From the NCBI GenBank assembly GCA_006503535.1, contig QYRS01000002.1, positions 372,001 through 436,000 on the forward strand: a stretch of DNA of 64,000 nt, in the 5' to 3' direction. The position numbers and the translations under genes are program-made. The notes beneath the pieces were generated by a model. That model was not told the DNA's origin and did not search any database. It saw nothing but the letters and a program-made list of their open reading frames with translations. This document shows, piece after piece, positions 1 through 11,994 of this stretch (position 1 is the first letter of the stretch; each line of letters begins with the position of its first letter). This DNA is from Arthrinium phaeospermum. Taxonomy: Eukaryota > Ascomycota > Sordariomycetes > Amphisphaeriales > Apiosporaceae.

Positions 1-2270
1 GCGCTAGTGTCGTACAAATGCTCCCAGCCACGTCTTCATCTCCCTCTTGCGCATCTTTCCCGCCGATGAATCCCACGCCAAGACGTTTGAGGCTTGTGGT
101 GTCATTGTCCACAGACTTGAGGATAAGGCATGCCCTGCATTCTCTTCCACCAGCCCATTGCTGCAAGAATAGACAAGTGACGTCAATCGTCCGACCGTTC
201 TCTAATATGTGTGGTTGCAAAATCTCCTGGGGTGGTCTAGTGCCGCTTCACCCAAAACCCTTCCTTCATTGTCAGGATCGAGGAGAAGCGCCGGGTACCT
301 TGGATGGACACCATCAGTGACCACACTCGCAAATTCAGAATCATGGTTATGCGCAGTTTGGTATCCGTAGATTATACCAGTTCTCCATTGCATGAATGCC
401 TCGCTCACTAAAAGGACGGCCCTCTTCGTTGGTCCTTTCGCCATGAGTTGCTGATTCCCGCCGGGGTTCAGACCAAGCCTCGGAACCAGCGAGATCTGGG
501 CTAAGCTTGTGGCGGTCCACTCCCGACATATCGAAGTGCACAGAATCGGATCCGCACTTTGCCAACAGTAGCCCAAGACCATGACGGGATGTTGGGCTCT
601 GGAATACCGGTGGTATCATAACCCGATGCAACCGGCGAGCCAAGGACGGGGCGGTCGTCGTTGGCTGCGACATACCACAGCAGCCCTCGTGGGAGATCAG
701 CCAGCCATAGCCCTTTGACGTACCGCGTGGCACGAGAACTCTCAAGGATAGTTGCGATACCTTGTACTGCGGGTAGCGTATCCTTGACGTATGTCAGTTC
801 GCGATCGCTGTATCCTTCGATGAGAGCATACCATGCCGTGAAGGCGGGATGATCGGTATCAAGGCGATGGGTAGTCTCCAATCGACGAGCTTCCGGAAAC
901 CCATATAACCACGATCGCATGCGTGCAATATCTAGCGAGAGTCCATGGGACCTAGGTATCTCGTAGCCCGACTCGTCCGGATCATGTAGGTACGGAGCAA
1001 TTGGCAAAGGTTTGAATACCGGATCTGTTTCGCGAGCGGTCGCTGATGCACACCTCCAGGAGGTAACTCCTTGCCCAATTACCAGGGCGCGCGAGGTAAG
1101 GACTTCTTCCTGCAATGTCCATCCACGTTTGCTCAGGAAGTCTTCTCCGTGGCGGAAGCCCGCCAGGGTCAGTTTACGTGTGAACGATCCGCCTTCTGAC
1201 GAAACAGACATTGTCATCTGGCATGGGTATACCTCGCGTGGGTCTGTCGGTGTCTCGGGAAACAGACCAGTGTGCGCATCCGGGGAGCCTTCAGCGCATA
1301 TAGTGAGTACGGCATATCGATAAATGTGGCCCATCTTAGCAATCTCAGACTCCTTGTCTTGAATGCCATCTTGGACTATACATAAAGCGTCGACCCAGAG
1401 ATAATGATACCCTAGGAGATTAGTGGTAAGAATGGCATCTCTGCAGGTTCTGGATAGGGTCTCGACTGGTATGCTAGTCAAGTGAGCTTGGAGGTTGTCC
1501 TCCAGAGTTAGTGCTTGAAATTTCGAGCCCCAGCAATAGCTCAGAGCTACGTAGGACGCATGCATCCCGTGAGATGTTTTGACAAGAAACGGGTGTTCTG
1601 GATTGTCGACATTGATCAAGCGGGCTGGCAACTTCGTAATGTTTGTGGCTGAACTTCCGAGCCTGCATCGGTCGTGGTTGCCCATGCATTCTCGCTTCCA
1701 CGAGTTGACAAGGTCGGTATTCAGAGCCAGACGCGATCGCTGAGAGCTCACACTCGAGTGGGATTTCGAGAACTACATGATAGATCAATATACCATAACG
1801 AGTGTGTCCGAAATAAAATAGCAGAGCGGACCTTTTCGATATGCTTGCCAAGGAGTTGTTTGTAGATGTCTGGAATGGCCCTTGGATTCAGCAAATGAGC
1901 ACACAACGCTTGCGATGAACATCTTACCCGGGATATCGCTAATCACATCAAAAACCGCATTTCCGAGCCTACTAATGATGGTAATGGACCAAGTTTCGTC
2001 GCAATCGGGATTTTCATCGACTTTGTCAAGGACTCGCAGTCTCAGGGCAACATAAGCTTCAACAGCATCGACTAGTTCGCCTTCGAATAGATCGCCATCG
2101 ACTTCCGTGTTCCCGAGCTGAGATCTGACCAGGATACAGAAATGACAGCGCTCATCAATTGACCTTTGAAACGAACTTCGTGTTCTGTGGAGAACGTGAT
2201 AATAAACAGGAGGATAATGGACCGTACGTGACTTATCAAACTGGATGCGATGACACGCATAACACAGCAT
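1..2270 (-). CDS. HET-domain protein, C-terminus beyond left edge
   Basis: Heterokaryon-incompatibility (HET) family protein; members of this family trigger cell death after fusion of unlike strains or in other immune-like responses. The ATG is at 2270. The first exon (to about 1790) has the usual HET N-terminal region with HYPPVYYHVLHRT and RCHFCILVRSQL. The next block (about 1765-560) has the HET core: YVALSYCWGS, YHYLWVDALCIVQD, KMGHIYRYA, RGWTLQEEVL, and the late PSWSWA motif. A 41-nt GT..AG stretch near 541-581 would restore the frame into IRFSQISLVPRLGL. A further acceptor at 161-162 opens a last exon (160 to 1) reading CRACLILKSVD and GVGFIGG, typical of HET C-termini, which runs off the window. 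The exact donor for the first intron (near 1770-1910) could not be settled because frames do not match cleanly; either a weak site or a small indel is involved. Family assignment is firm, exon ends are not. Confidence 0.85.
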
Positions 2271-3146
2271 GGTTGCCTATCGGTACCACAGTTAGACGTG
2301 GTTTGTTCAGTCCTATGCCGTAGCAATGGGGTTGAGTTGGCTGCTGAGGATCAACATTACAATTGTAGCCGCTAGAGATTTGCTCCCCATTGATACTTAC
2401 TCTGATTGGAGCTTATATATGTTGGACATCGGCAGTTGTGGGGATCATTGCATACCGTGGCACCCGCTCCAGAGTCGGATTGAACTGCAACGTAAGTTGG
2501 TAGAGACAAGACAGTTCAGCTGCACTGGAGCTTTGGCTAACATACCTAGACAGCCCCGGGCATTGACTTTGGATGCACTGTCATCTTTCACGGCAATTTA
2601 CCTCTTTCCAAGTGTTCGCTGCATTTTTAGGCGTCAGAGACACCCCACCCTTCAGCATGTCACGCAAGAACTAATGCAAAGTTTTACCCCTGCTATCCAA
2701 TGGCTGCCTGACTGTACCGCGATACATATGTAGCGGTGGGGACACTTGGCTGCCTGACTGCACTGCAATAGTAGCGGTTGGTGAGTGGCTGTGGTGGTTC
2801 GCCTTCCAGTCACGTCGTGGTAAATTCTGCCTTGCGGTAGCCTACCTATGTAGCAAGCCCTGCGCCTCTCGTTTCAATTTTAGGCATCTAAATCTGTAGT
2901 CAACTGAATATACCTTGCACTTCAGCTTTAGCCGTACGGGGATTGGGTATCAGTCGTGCGAAGAACGTCCAATTCCAGACTCAATTCTACCAGGAACCTG
3001 CCGCAAGCAACATCAAACACAGTATTAAAAGAGACAGTCTCAGTCAGCCGAAATTCCATTGAAAAGCTGGTTCCGCCACTTGACATGCGAAAGGTTGCCC
3101 GTGGTGCGGGGTTCACAGCAGGAAATCAGCAGCGTCCGTCTACAAG
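2271..3146. other. Intergenic, divergent promoter region
   Basis: Lies between the HET gene (-) and the SNF2 gene (+), so it should hold both promoters. No convincing coding sequence: the open frame at 2326-2733 has no recognisable domain. It contains an imperfect tandem duplication (2701-2790) and one degenerate copy of the dispersed GCAATTTTAG-type motif at 2616-2631. Confidence 0.6.
2701..2790. repeat. Imperfect tandem duplication, unit about 46 bp
   Basis: Both units begin TGGCTGCCTGACTG (2701 and 2747) and later share TAGCGGT(T)GG. The second copy is a few bases shorter. No function is evident. Confidence 0.6.
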
Positions 3147-6100
3147 ATGGATCTTGGCGAGCTACTAAATCACGATGGTGGTTTCGAGCTCCCGGGTACA
3201 TATCCCAACGAAAATCCATCAGAAGCAGTGGATTTAGCCCTACCAGATTTCACTGGTTATGACTTTTGGTTTGGAGACGACACAGACTTGATGCAATACG
3301 AAGCATCGACGACTCCTCTCGCTGGATTCGGCGTGACTCAGCAGTTCGAGACCGAGCCAACTGCAAATGACTCAGAACATCGCAAACAGTCAAATACAAT
3401 CAGCGGCACCGACATGCTAGATTCTACGGAGGAGACACGGATCTGTTATGGCATGGTATGTCCTTTGATCCAATATCATTTGCCGGACTATCCGTTAACT
3501 GCTGTAATGGCAATACCAGCTTTACCACCATATCGTACAAGTAGCACAACAAGACATGTCATCGCTGATCAAAAAGCTCACTCCAGAGGCCCACGCTCAG
3601 GGGATCAATTGTTTCAGCATAGATCAGGGCTCTGACCGCATTGCCTTGCTCCTCACAGACAGAACTGACTTTGGTCACCTCCGTAAGCACTTCATCAAAG
3701 CATTCGAGGAACTGCGACAGAAAGCTCCAGGTGTGGCCTTGGAAGCCGTCGGCGCGACACAGAGTATCCTGGAAAGCCTTCATAGAGCTTTGAAACTCTC
3801 AGATGCAAGATGCCATGTGGATATTAACGTGTATGGGCCACGGTCCCAGACTGAGATCGTCGGGGACGTTTTGATGAAGCACAAGCTCTGGTTACAACGC
3901 CCAGACAATTACAGGGCCAGTGAGTTCCCATACGTGAACCCACACACCATTAGCTTTGCTGGAATTGAGGACGAGGTGGTGATGGGAGAGTCTCAGGAGC
4001 CTATACAGTCGGCATCGATGCTACTTCAAAGCAACGAAGACAGCTTGGCTCAAGTGATGGTGGAAGTGCATAACCACCTTACAAGAGACCAAGGACTGTC
4101 TATGGAGTCAGGAGGTCATAATATTACGACAGACCTTCTTCCGTAAGTCGGCGCCAACGCAACGCTTCATTGATGTGTAAGAAAAATACTGACAGCACGC
4201 CAGACACCAGAAGCGAGCTTTGACATACATGCTTGAACGAGAGTCGGGTGATATTCCTCCCAAATATCGGTTGTGGGAAGAAAGACTCCTCGGTGTCACA
4301 AAGGTGTTTGTTCATAAAATCACTGAGGAACGGAAATATACCCAGCCTGATGAAAGGGGCGGGGGTGTGCTAGCTGATGAAATGGGTACAGGAAAATCGC
4401 TGTCGACCTTGGCACTGATCACTCGGACACTGGATGCCGCCAAAGTCTGGCTACAGCAGAAGCGCAACGCTCGAGTCGCCACTGCCAGAGTTGAGATGTA
4501 CGCAAGTACTACCCTTGTGATCGTGCCTTCAGCTCGTAAGTTTAATTTTTTAGCTCCCTCTAACTTTGATACGGTTGACAGCCGCTATTCTGACAATCAT
4601 ATCAAGAGCTCATTGCGAATTGGGTTCATGAGATCGACCAGTGAGTACCATAGCAAAGAAATAACCTGCGAGGACTGGAACTAACCTCATACTGAAGCCA
4701 CACTGGAGCGACCCTCAAAACCTTCAAATATCACGGAACAGAAAGAGAGAAGGTTGCTGAGGATCTTGCTAGTTATGATGTTATAATCACAACATATAAC
4801 ACGCTGGCTTCGGATTACACCAAGAAGAAGTCTATCCTTCACAGAATCGGGTGGTATCGTGTAGTCCTCGATGAAGGTATTACTTCTTTCAAAAACCCCA
4901 ATTACAACATGTTACTAAACTCTTTTCCCTCAGCACATTACATCCGCAATCATGGCACGAAATTCTATAAGGCATGTTGTGATCTCGAGGCCAACTCCCG
5001 GTGGTGCCTGTCCGGTACCCCGATCCAAAATCGCTTAGAGGATATCGGATCGCTCTTTTCCTTCTTACGGGTTGATCCCTTCCAGAGTCGTCCCACGTTT
5101 CGAAGGACGATATGTCTACCATTTGAAAATCGTGAGTTCCTTAAGGCTCGTGATCGCCTGATCATTCTGTACGACTCGCTTGTCCTAAGGCGGTCCAAGG
5201 ATGCATGTATCACGGGACTGCCTGACCCAAAAGAAGAGCTTAGGCTCTTACATTTCTCTCGGGAAGAGGTTTCTCAGTATGCCCGCACTCTAGAGATCTT
5301 GAAGCGACGCTTGCGGAACCAGGCGTACCTCCAGCATGGGGCGTCGTGGGCTCAATATTCGGATATTGAAAATTCTCAAGGAACGGCCCGTTCTGGTAGC
5401 AACGAATTTCGAATGAGTGGCCTTTACCAGGCATTAGCTGATGATACTGCGTCTCGGTTTAGTCTGTTCCATGCCATGATGCAGCTACGCATCTTGTGTA
5501 ATCATGGCACTTACCAAACAATGTTCAGCTGGAAGAAGCAACGGCAAAATTGGGATGCTCAACAAGGGAATGCCGGCCTTCTAGAGGATACAGCCGCTGG
5601 GAGAGAGCGCGTCTGCGATGGTTGCAGCAACCCGATGCCCCATTCTATGGCTACGAGGCCCAATCACTTCGCAGAGATGTGCAGTCATGCTATTTGTCCA
5701 GACTGCATGAATGACAGCGAAGCCAACTCAAATATTGAAGATGCCTGGAAACACTGCCCCATATGTCACAGCAAGGAATCGGGAGATGATACCGTCATGA
5801 CAGAGGCAGACGAGGACTCTGTCCTCGTTACCGATGCCACACAACCGAAAGGCTCATCCTATTTTCGACAACGAGGGATATCCACGAAGGTAAATGCGCT
5901 GATGGAAGATCTTGGGAAAGACGCAGAGGGAACGAAGAGGCAAGTAACATATAGATTTATCAACCATAACAAAATCAACAAAATACTTACTTTAATAGCA
6001 TCGTTTTCTCATGCTGGACACGAACGCTGGATCTTATCCAAGCACGTCTGAAGGAAAATGGCATCGAACCCCTGCGAATCGACGGAAAATGTCTCTTGTC

Positions 6101-6560
6101 TGAACGAGAGAGAACCATTAGAAAGTTTGAAGAAGTTTCTGCAGCCCAAATTCTGCTCATGACCACCGGCACCGGCGCCCACGGGTAAATAAACAACTCA
6201 ATCAACTCATACTTTAGGATTTTGCTAAGACTTCCATACTTCCCGTAGGTTGAACCTCACCGCTGCCAATCGCATTTTCATCTTCGAAATGCAGTGGAAT
6301 CCGAGTACCGAGAGGCAAGCCATCGCACGGGCGCTTCGCATCGGTCAGACAAAACAAGTGCGTGTGACGCGTTATCTGATCGAGGACACTGTCGAACAGG
6401 TGAGGAGGACATGCCTTTTTCCCCATCTAATATGCAATCCTAACCCAACGTGAAGGAAATACACTCGCAGCAGGAAAGGAAAAGAAAGGCTGCAAATATG
6501 GGCTTTACGCAAGAGAGCATTCGATACAATATCCCAGAGCCAGGGGAAGTTTCCGAATGA
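3147..6560 (+). CDS. SNF2-family ATPase with RING finger (RAD5/RAD16-like)
   Basis: Predicted nuclear DNA translocase, 974 residues, nine exons: 3147-3455, 3520-4142, 4204-4535, 4607-4640, 4698-4876, 4934-5939, 5999-6184, 6249-6399, 6456-6560; the sum is an exact multiple of three. Visible motifs: LPHQKRALTYMLERE (Q-like motif, about residue 310), Walker A DEMGTGKS (about 367-374), DEAH (about 490), SGTPIQNRLEDIGSL (about 520), an inserted C3HC4 RING (C-x2-C at about 719, C-x-H, C-x2-C, CPIC at about 768), then helicase C lobe KSIVFSCWTRTLDLI and GLNLTAANRIFIFEMQWNP. A RING between the two helicase lobes is the hallmark of the RAD5/RAD16/HLTF class, where it acts as a ubiquitin ligase. I see no HIRAN domain in the roughly 300-residue N-terminal part. 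The intron at 5940-5998 uses a GC donor (AG|GCAAGT). It sits between HET and NLR genes; whether it takes part in DNA repair, silencing or incompatibility cannot be told from sequence. Confidence 0.92.
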
Positions 6561-7497
6561 CATGGCGGGAGGGTCTGTGAACGTAAATGTGTTACACGTG
6601 TTTAGGGTTCGGAGAAGCAGCAGTAGGGCACCTTACCTCCCCATTGCATCTTTCATAGTAGTAGCTAGCAGCATTTCAGTATCCATATTTCTTATTTTGG
6701 TATATCATACGTGTTTCTATTGAAACTAGAATTACAACAAACATGCGCCTGCATGTTGCATTGCATTGATTTGAGTGAAGTCTGTTTGCATCTTGCATCA
6801 CTATTGTATTCGAAGAGTGTGTCTCCAAGCGTTACAGTGATCATCCACCGAGATGCACTAAAAGTTTAGGGTCTGGACCAACTTCTAGCGGAACTCCATC
6901 GCTATACTTGCTCCAAAACCAGCCTCAAACGCCCTCCAATTTTTTTCTTTCGTCATATTTAATTGGCAAGTTGATGTGAGCCGCTTCGAGGAAAATTGAA
7001 TGAAATCGCGGACTCTGTCAGGGCGGTGCTTATGGGCGGTCAATCGAAAGGGAGGCTCGAGACGAGCCGAACAGGCGGGGAAGGCCAAACGCCATCTCGG
7101 AACTGGGCCAATAGCGTCATGTGCAAGTTTTCGTTCTTGACACATCGTTATTCTCCCGAGCTCGGTTTTGGGCCGGTCGCAGCTGGAATGGGCACAGCGG
7201 GGGCTATGCTTGACAAGGCCTCTAGTGCTAGGCAGACTCGGCTTAAGGACTGGCCAATCGGGACTGCAGTAGGCCATGTCAGCTTCGCCCGGCCAGGCTA
7301 TGTATGATGCATTGTATTTTCCACACAAACAGTGAGGCTGGTGCCGATTACCAGAACATTATCTCTTGGTTTGAACACAAAGCGCTAATGAACCGACACA
7401 TCTCTTTGGATTGTCCACCAGTCGGTCGCCATATTCTTGTCGCCCCTTTGAGCCATCAATCTGTTAGACATAGAGCGCTTTGCTGTGATGCGATTCG
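6561..7497. other. Intergenic, no supported gene
   Basis: Between the SNF2 stop and the NLR start, both on the plus strand. Short open frames occur on both strands (for example 6885-7328 minus and 6996-7307 plus), but they overlap each other and show no domain or splice logic. Presumed terminator and NLR promoter. Confidence 0.6.
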
Positions 7498-10400
7498 ATG
7501 GCGCACGAGCATGGTACGGAACCGGAACCGGTCCCACGTCCTTTTGATGGTGGAACGGCCTTCGACGCCGGCAATCGAGTCGAGGATGTTGCGTCCACAG
7601 CCTGCGAAGTCTATCATGAAACCCTGAACGGTTTCAAGGCAGAATTGTCTCCTACTCAAGTGGATGAGTTCTGCAGGACGAACCTAAGCCACGTCAAGCA
7701 GAAACTCATCTCGATCCAAAAACAAAAGGAGCAGCAAAAGAGCATGGTCGGTTTCTCTAGGATGCAGTTATTTCTTGAAAAGATTGGCGATTTCGACCAT
7801 TTCTGCAAACAAGCCAACATATGGGGTGACGACTCGTCTTTGTTATCCGCTTGGATATGGGGACCGGCGTTGTATATTCTCGAGGTAAGTATGTCCCTAA
7901 CATCTGCGAAGACCTTTCTCACAGTTTTGAACAGACATCAAAGGATGATTATAGAGCATTGGACCACATACTAGACGCGTACTACACGTTTGGGAATCGT
8001 GTGCCTGTCATCAAACACCACGAGGATCTCATTAAGGCGAGACCTGAAGTTTCTAAGTGTCTCGCTTACATGTACCTTGATCTTCTGAAATTCCACAAAA
8101 AGGCTGTCAAACTGCTACATGGAAAAGGTAGTTTCACTCAATAACTCAATAGAAAGCTCTTCACTGATGTATGACACGTCGTATAGGGTGGAAGAAAACG
8201 TTCGAGTCAAGGTGGCGGGACTATCGAGGTGAACACAAGAACACGCTGGCTAACTTTGAGGCTCATTCAGAAGTCCTTGAGATTTTCTCTGAAGCTTGGA
8301 AACAACAGCGCACCACCGACCTGATTTTTCAGTTCAATGAACACGTCGGACAGACTGTGGACAACACAAGGTGTCTTCAAGAGATTCTTGATCGTCTGCC
8401 TGTTTTCGATGCGATTGAGAGGCGCATGAACGAATTTCTCGCAGATATCGAAAAGCTCAGACAGAGTAGCGACCGGAATTCGTCTCAAGGACAGGAAGCT
8501 TCACTCCACTCTGCATTGTGGAAGGATATCCATAAGAAGGTCAATGACCAGGTAATTCGATCTGAGGACAATCGAAAGTTCCTTGACCAGAACGGACGTG
8601 TTCTCATCCGGCTTGTGTCGATGTTTGATGGTCTCAGACAAAACATGGAAGCCCAGTTCGCGCAATGGGAATCAGAACGCAAGGAGACTCAGAAGAGAAA
8701 TGTGTTGAATTGGATTTCATCCCCTGGCATGTCTCAGGCCAGCCAACACAGTACCTTCTGTTTGGAGTCTGCTCCAAACACGGGAATGTGGATCTTCGAT
8801 GACCATAAGATACTCAGTTGGATGAATGCCGAAAGTCCTACAGAATCTTCGATCTGGCTGAACGGCAAGATGGGCGCGGGTGAGCAACCAAGTATTGACG
8901 CGGCCACACTTTCACTGACTATGAAGGCCAGGCAAGACCATACTCACATCTCAGATTATTCAGAGGTGTATGGAGCGCAGCCCTGAGTTTAGAACCAACT
9001 ATTTCTACTGCCGAGAAAATGGTTCTCAACAGAGCAGTAGTTTGGCGGTGCTAAAAGGCATCCTATGGCAAATGGCAGGCTCAAACGAAGAGCTACTTCC
9101 TTTTTGCGACGCTAAGCGAATTGAAGGGCGCCAAGAGTTCCTCGATCAGATCAAAGACGCCAAGGTGCTTTTAGAGGCTCACTGCGAGTTTGGTACGGGC
9201 CAATTCGTCATTATTGATGGGCTAGACGAATGCAAACCAGGCGATCGGAAGGTTATTGTGGACTTTTGGAGATCCATGGTTGAAAAGGCATCAGGCAAAC
9301 TCCGAGTTCTCTTGGTCAGCCAGGACCTACCTGACATCAGGAGTGCGATCGAAGCATCATCGTCGACAGCAGTTCTGGATTTACTTCCTTCAGATACGAA
9401 TCGCGATATTCGTGTGTATCTCGAGTCAAGAGCCCCCGGTATACAGGCAAGATTTAGACTTGATGAAGCACAGATAGACCGGCTGATGAGATTGATATGT
9501 GAACGAGCAAATGGTAAGGGATTTATTCACATACACCCAAATCGTAACTAACATGAACCAGGGATGTTCCTTTATGTTTCCCTAACCGTCGGAAACCTCT
9601 TACAGCAGCCTAATAAGCGGTGCTATAATGATGAATTGGAAAGAGATCTTCCAAAAGATTTGGCCAATACGTAAGTCATGATCCCATAGGAATTCCCACG
9701 AGTACTGACGTAAGAAGTTATGCAAAGATTCTTGAGCAGCTGAAGAGTGCCCACCCAAACAGCTGGATCGTGACACGGAACATCCTGGGCTGGTTGGCAG
9801 GTGCGATGCGGCCCCTCAAATGGCATGAGCTACAAGCTGCTTTATCTATACAGCTGGATGGTGGCGGCGCAATTATCGACCGAGACTGGCGACTACCTGA
9901 AGACATACAAGAATTCAATATGTGTGGTCCGCTCGTTCGTATAGTTCGAGAGGAAGATAACATGCGACTCGAGTTCACACATTCTACCACCAGAAAGTAT
10001 GAAAGTCTCAATAGGTTCACACAGATATATCACTCTCAGTACTAATCTGAAATACAGACATATACGGTCTAATATGCAAGAAGAAGGCCTGAACGCCATT
10101 GTTATCGATTACGACGCGGCAATCAAATGTCTCAAGTACATCTCCATGGATTGCTTCAGCCCGAACCTGGATGAAGCATGTCGTCAATCATATGCCCAAA
10201 GAGGATTCTACGCAATGCAAGATTATGTTGCCTCTGAATGGGGATCCCATTTGCAGCAGTTGATTGCCACGTTCAGGGGGCCTTTACTTGAGGGTAGATC
10301 TGAAGAGGTAATCAGATTAAGCCAACAAATCGCCCCGGCCCTTCAGCAGTTCATGAGCTTCTATACGGAAGTTCAACGTCGTCAATCTGAAGTTGTCACG

Positions 10401-11309
10401 CAAGAACTGTCAAACGGAATGCTTACGGTCCCGCATTCCTCTTCCTCACAGTCCTCCAACTCGAGGCACTCACCCGCCGGCTTCTCGGGTTCTCCGTCCC
10501 AGCATTCGGGCACCTTCGGAAACAACACGTCTGGCTCTGGTCATCCCCAGCCATCACTATCTTCAACAAGCTTCCCGCCGTCTCTGTCGCCGTCTCCTGT
10601 AGGCTCAAGATCCCCAGACCCTACGGGTGATCCGGTGGACTTTTGTAGCCCGTTTAGGTGTTTCCCGGAAGTTTATAAAAGTCTTGTGCAGCTATGGTCA
10701 CACATAGAGAATCATGGAAGAAACATGGACTCCAAGGAGCGCGAAAAGCTGTCACTAACACAACTACACAACGCACTGGAGAGTACACGCAGGACAATTC
10801 AGTCCCTGTCGTTGGAAGACGATACCGCAACACCGAACGAGATAACCATTGCGGAAATGTACGGTCACAAGCTGTACAAATGCGACCGCGTCCGTTGCGC
10901 CTTTTTCTTCGAGGGTTTCGCCAGAGCGGACGAGCTGGAGCAACACGTCAATCGGCATGATCGTCCCTACCACTGCTCCGTGCGCAACTGCACAGTGGCC
11001 CCTTTCGGTTTCGTCAACAAGAAGGACTGCGATCGCCACGTTCGAAACTACCACCCGAACGCAGCCGAGGAGGGGTTGGCATTTGCTACCGGTAGTACCA
11101 AGGCCTCTGCGGAGGATATCGAGGCCCGTGCTAAGTACGCGTGCACTTTTGCTGGCTGCAACAAGAAATACACGCGCAAGGCGAATTTGGACGCGCATCT
11201 GGATACGCATAATGGGACACGGCGGTACAAGTGTCGGAATTGCGTGAAGGCGTTTACGCGGCCGAGTGATCGGCAGAGGCATGAGAAGCTGCATATGAGG
11301 GGGAGATAA
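7498..11309 (+). CDS. NLR-like protein: DUF7708-like, NACHT, C2H2 fingers
   Basis: Fungal STAND/NLR protein of 1164 residues in seven exons: 7498-7884, 7935-8127, 8187-8879, 8932-9513, 9562-9670, 9718-9996, 10058-11309 (all phases agree). N-terminus (about 30-200) resembles DUF7708 of fungal NACHT proteins (SAWIWGPALYILE, LDAYYTFGNRVPVI, LLKFHKKAVKLL). NACHT: P-loop GKMGAGKT at about 419-426, Walker B-like FVIIDGLDECKPG at about 516, sensor-like VLLVSQDLPDI, then ANGMFLYVSL and a winged-helix-like part ending LEFTHSTTRKHIR. A Ser-rich linker (about 870-930) leads to C2H2-type fingers (about 1020-1160), e.g. CTFAGCNKKYTRKANLDAHLDTH and CRNCVKAFTRPSDRQRHEKLH. No ankyrin, WD40 or TPR repeats are present; zinc fingers take the place of the usual repeat sensor. 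The 52-nt intron at 8880-8931 splits the P-loop codon before Lys. Likely role: nucleotide-switched signalling in non-self recognition (inference from family). Confidence 0.92.
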
Positions 11310-11994
11310 GAGGAATACAGCTGCTACTTGAGACAATTTTGTGGCGTTCATGCTGTAGTAGCATGATGCAATTACGTAAAATTCCTATACAAAAGGTGAT
11401 ACATTTACTTAATATATACGGAGTAGGTGTCAAGGTTTCAATATTGTTACGCAACTTAAATAGGTATTAAAGCCCTTGAATTGCACTGTAAGGTGGCCTA
11501 TGTACCATTTCTTTCCCTGCTCAGTATGCTTACCTTGCGCCTGCGTGGTTCGCATCTTGGGCCAGGCCTTATAGCGCTAAAATTGCAGTGAAAAGTTGCC
11601 ACAAGAATGCGCCGCGCAATCATTGGCCGAGGCGTGAGATGAGAAGCGATAAGACTGGTCCAATTGATAAAAGATGATGATGAGACGAGCGTCTGGCTGG
11701 TCTAGGAACCAGAAATAGTGACTGGTTTTATGCAGTACAGTGTATGTGACTTATGCGTTGCTCCTTCCTTCCTTGCGTGATAACTGTCAATATCCACACA
11801 CGTCAAGTCTATTGAACCTTTCTTAGCTCAACAAATTAGGTGAGATTCTCAAAAGGTACAAGTTCATTTACTGCGGCTTGACATGCTAGAATTGAGATGA
11901 AGCCAAGATACTTCCGGCATATATATCAGTAGGGGCTATATTCGAAGGCGATGCTTTAAACAGTTTCTATCGTATGGGCCATTGCAGCTACTGT
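11310..11994. other. Intergenic, no supported gene
   Basis: AT-rich stretch separating the NLR stop from the 3' end of a minus-strand small gene. Holds one strong copy of the dispersed motif at 11576-11592. No open frame with recognisable content. Confidence 0.6.
11576..11592 (-). repeat. Dispersed motif copy, TTCACTGCAATTTTAGC
   Basis: On the minus strand it matches the 17-base motif exactly and is preceded by TT, as in the copy at 59751-59767. Flanks beyond about 20 bases differ, so the shared unit is short. Intergenic; function unknown. Confidence 0.6.

Noticed and set aside
2326..2733. 135-residue frame between HET and SNF2 genes
   Set aside because: No domain; spans a tandem duplication and promoter-type sequence.
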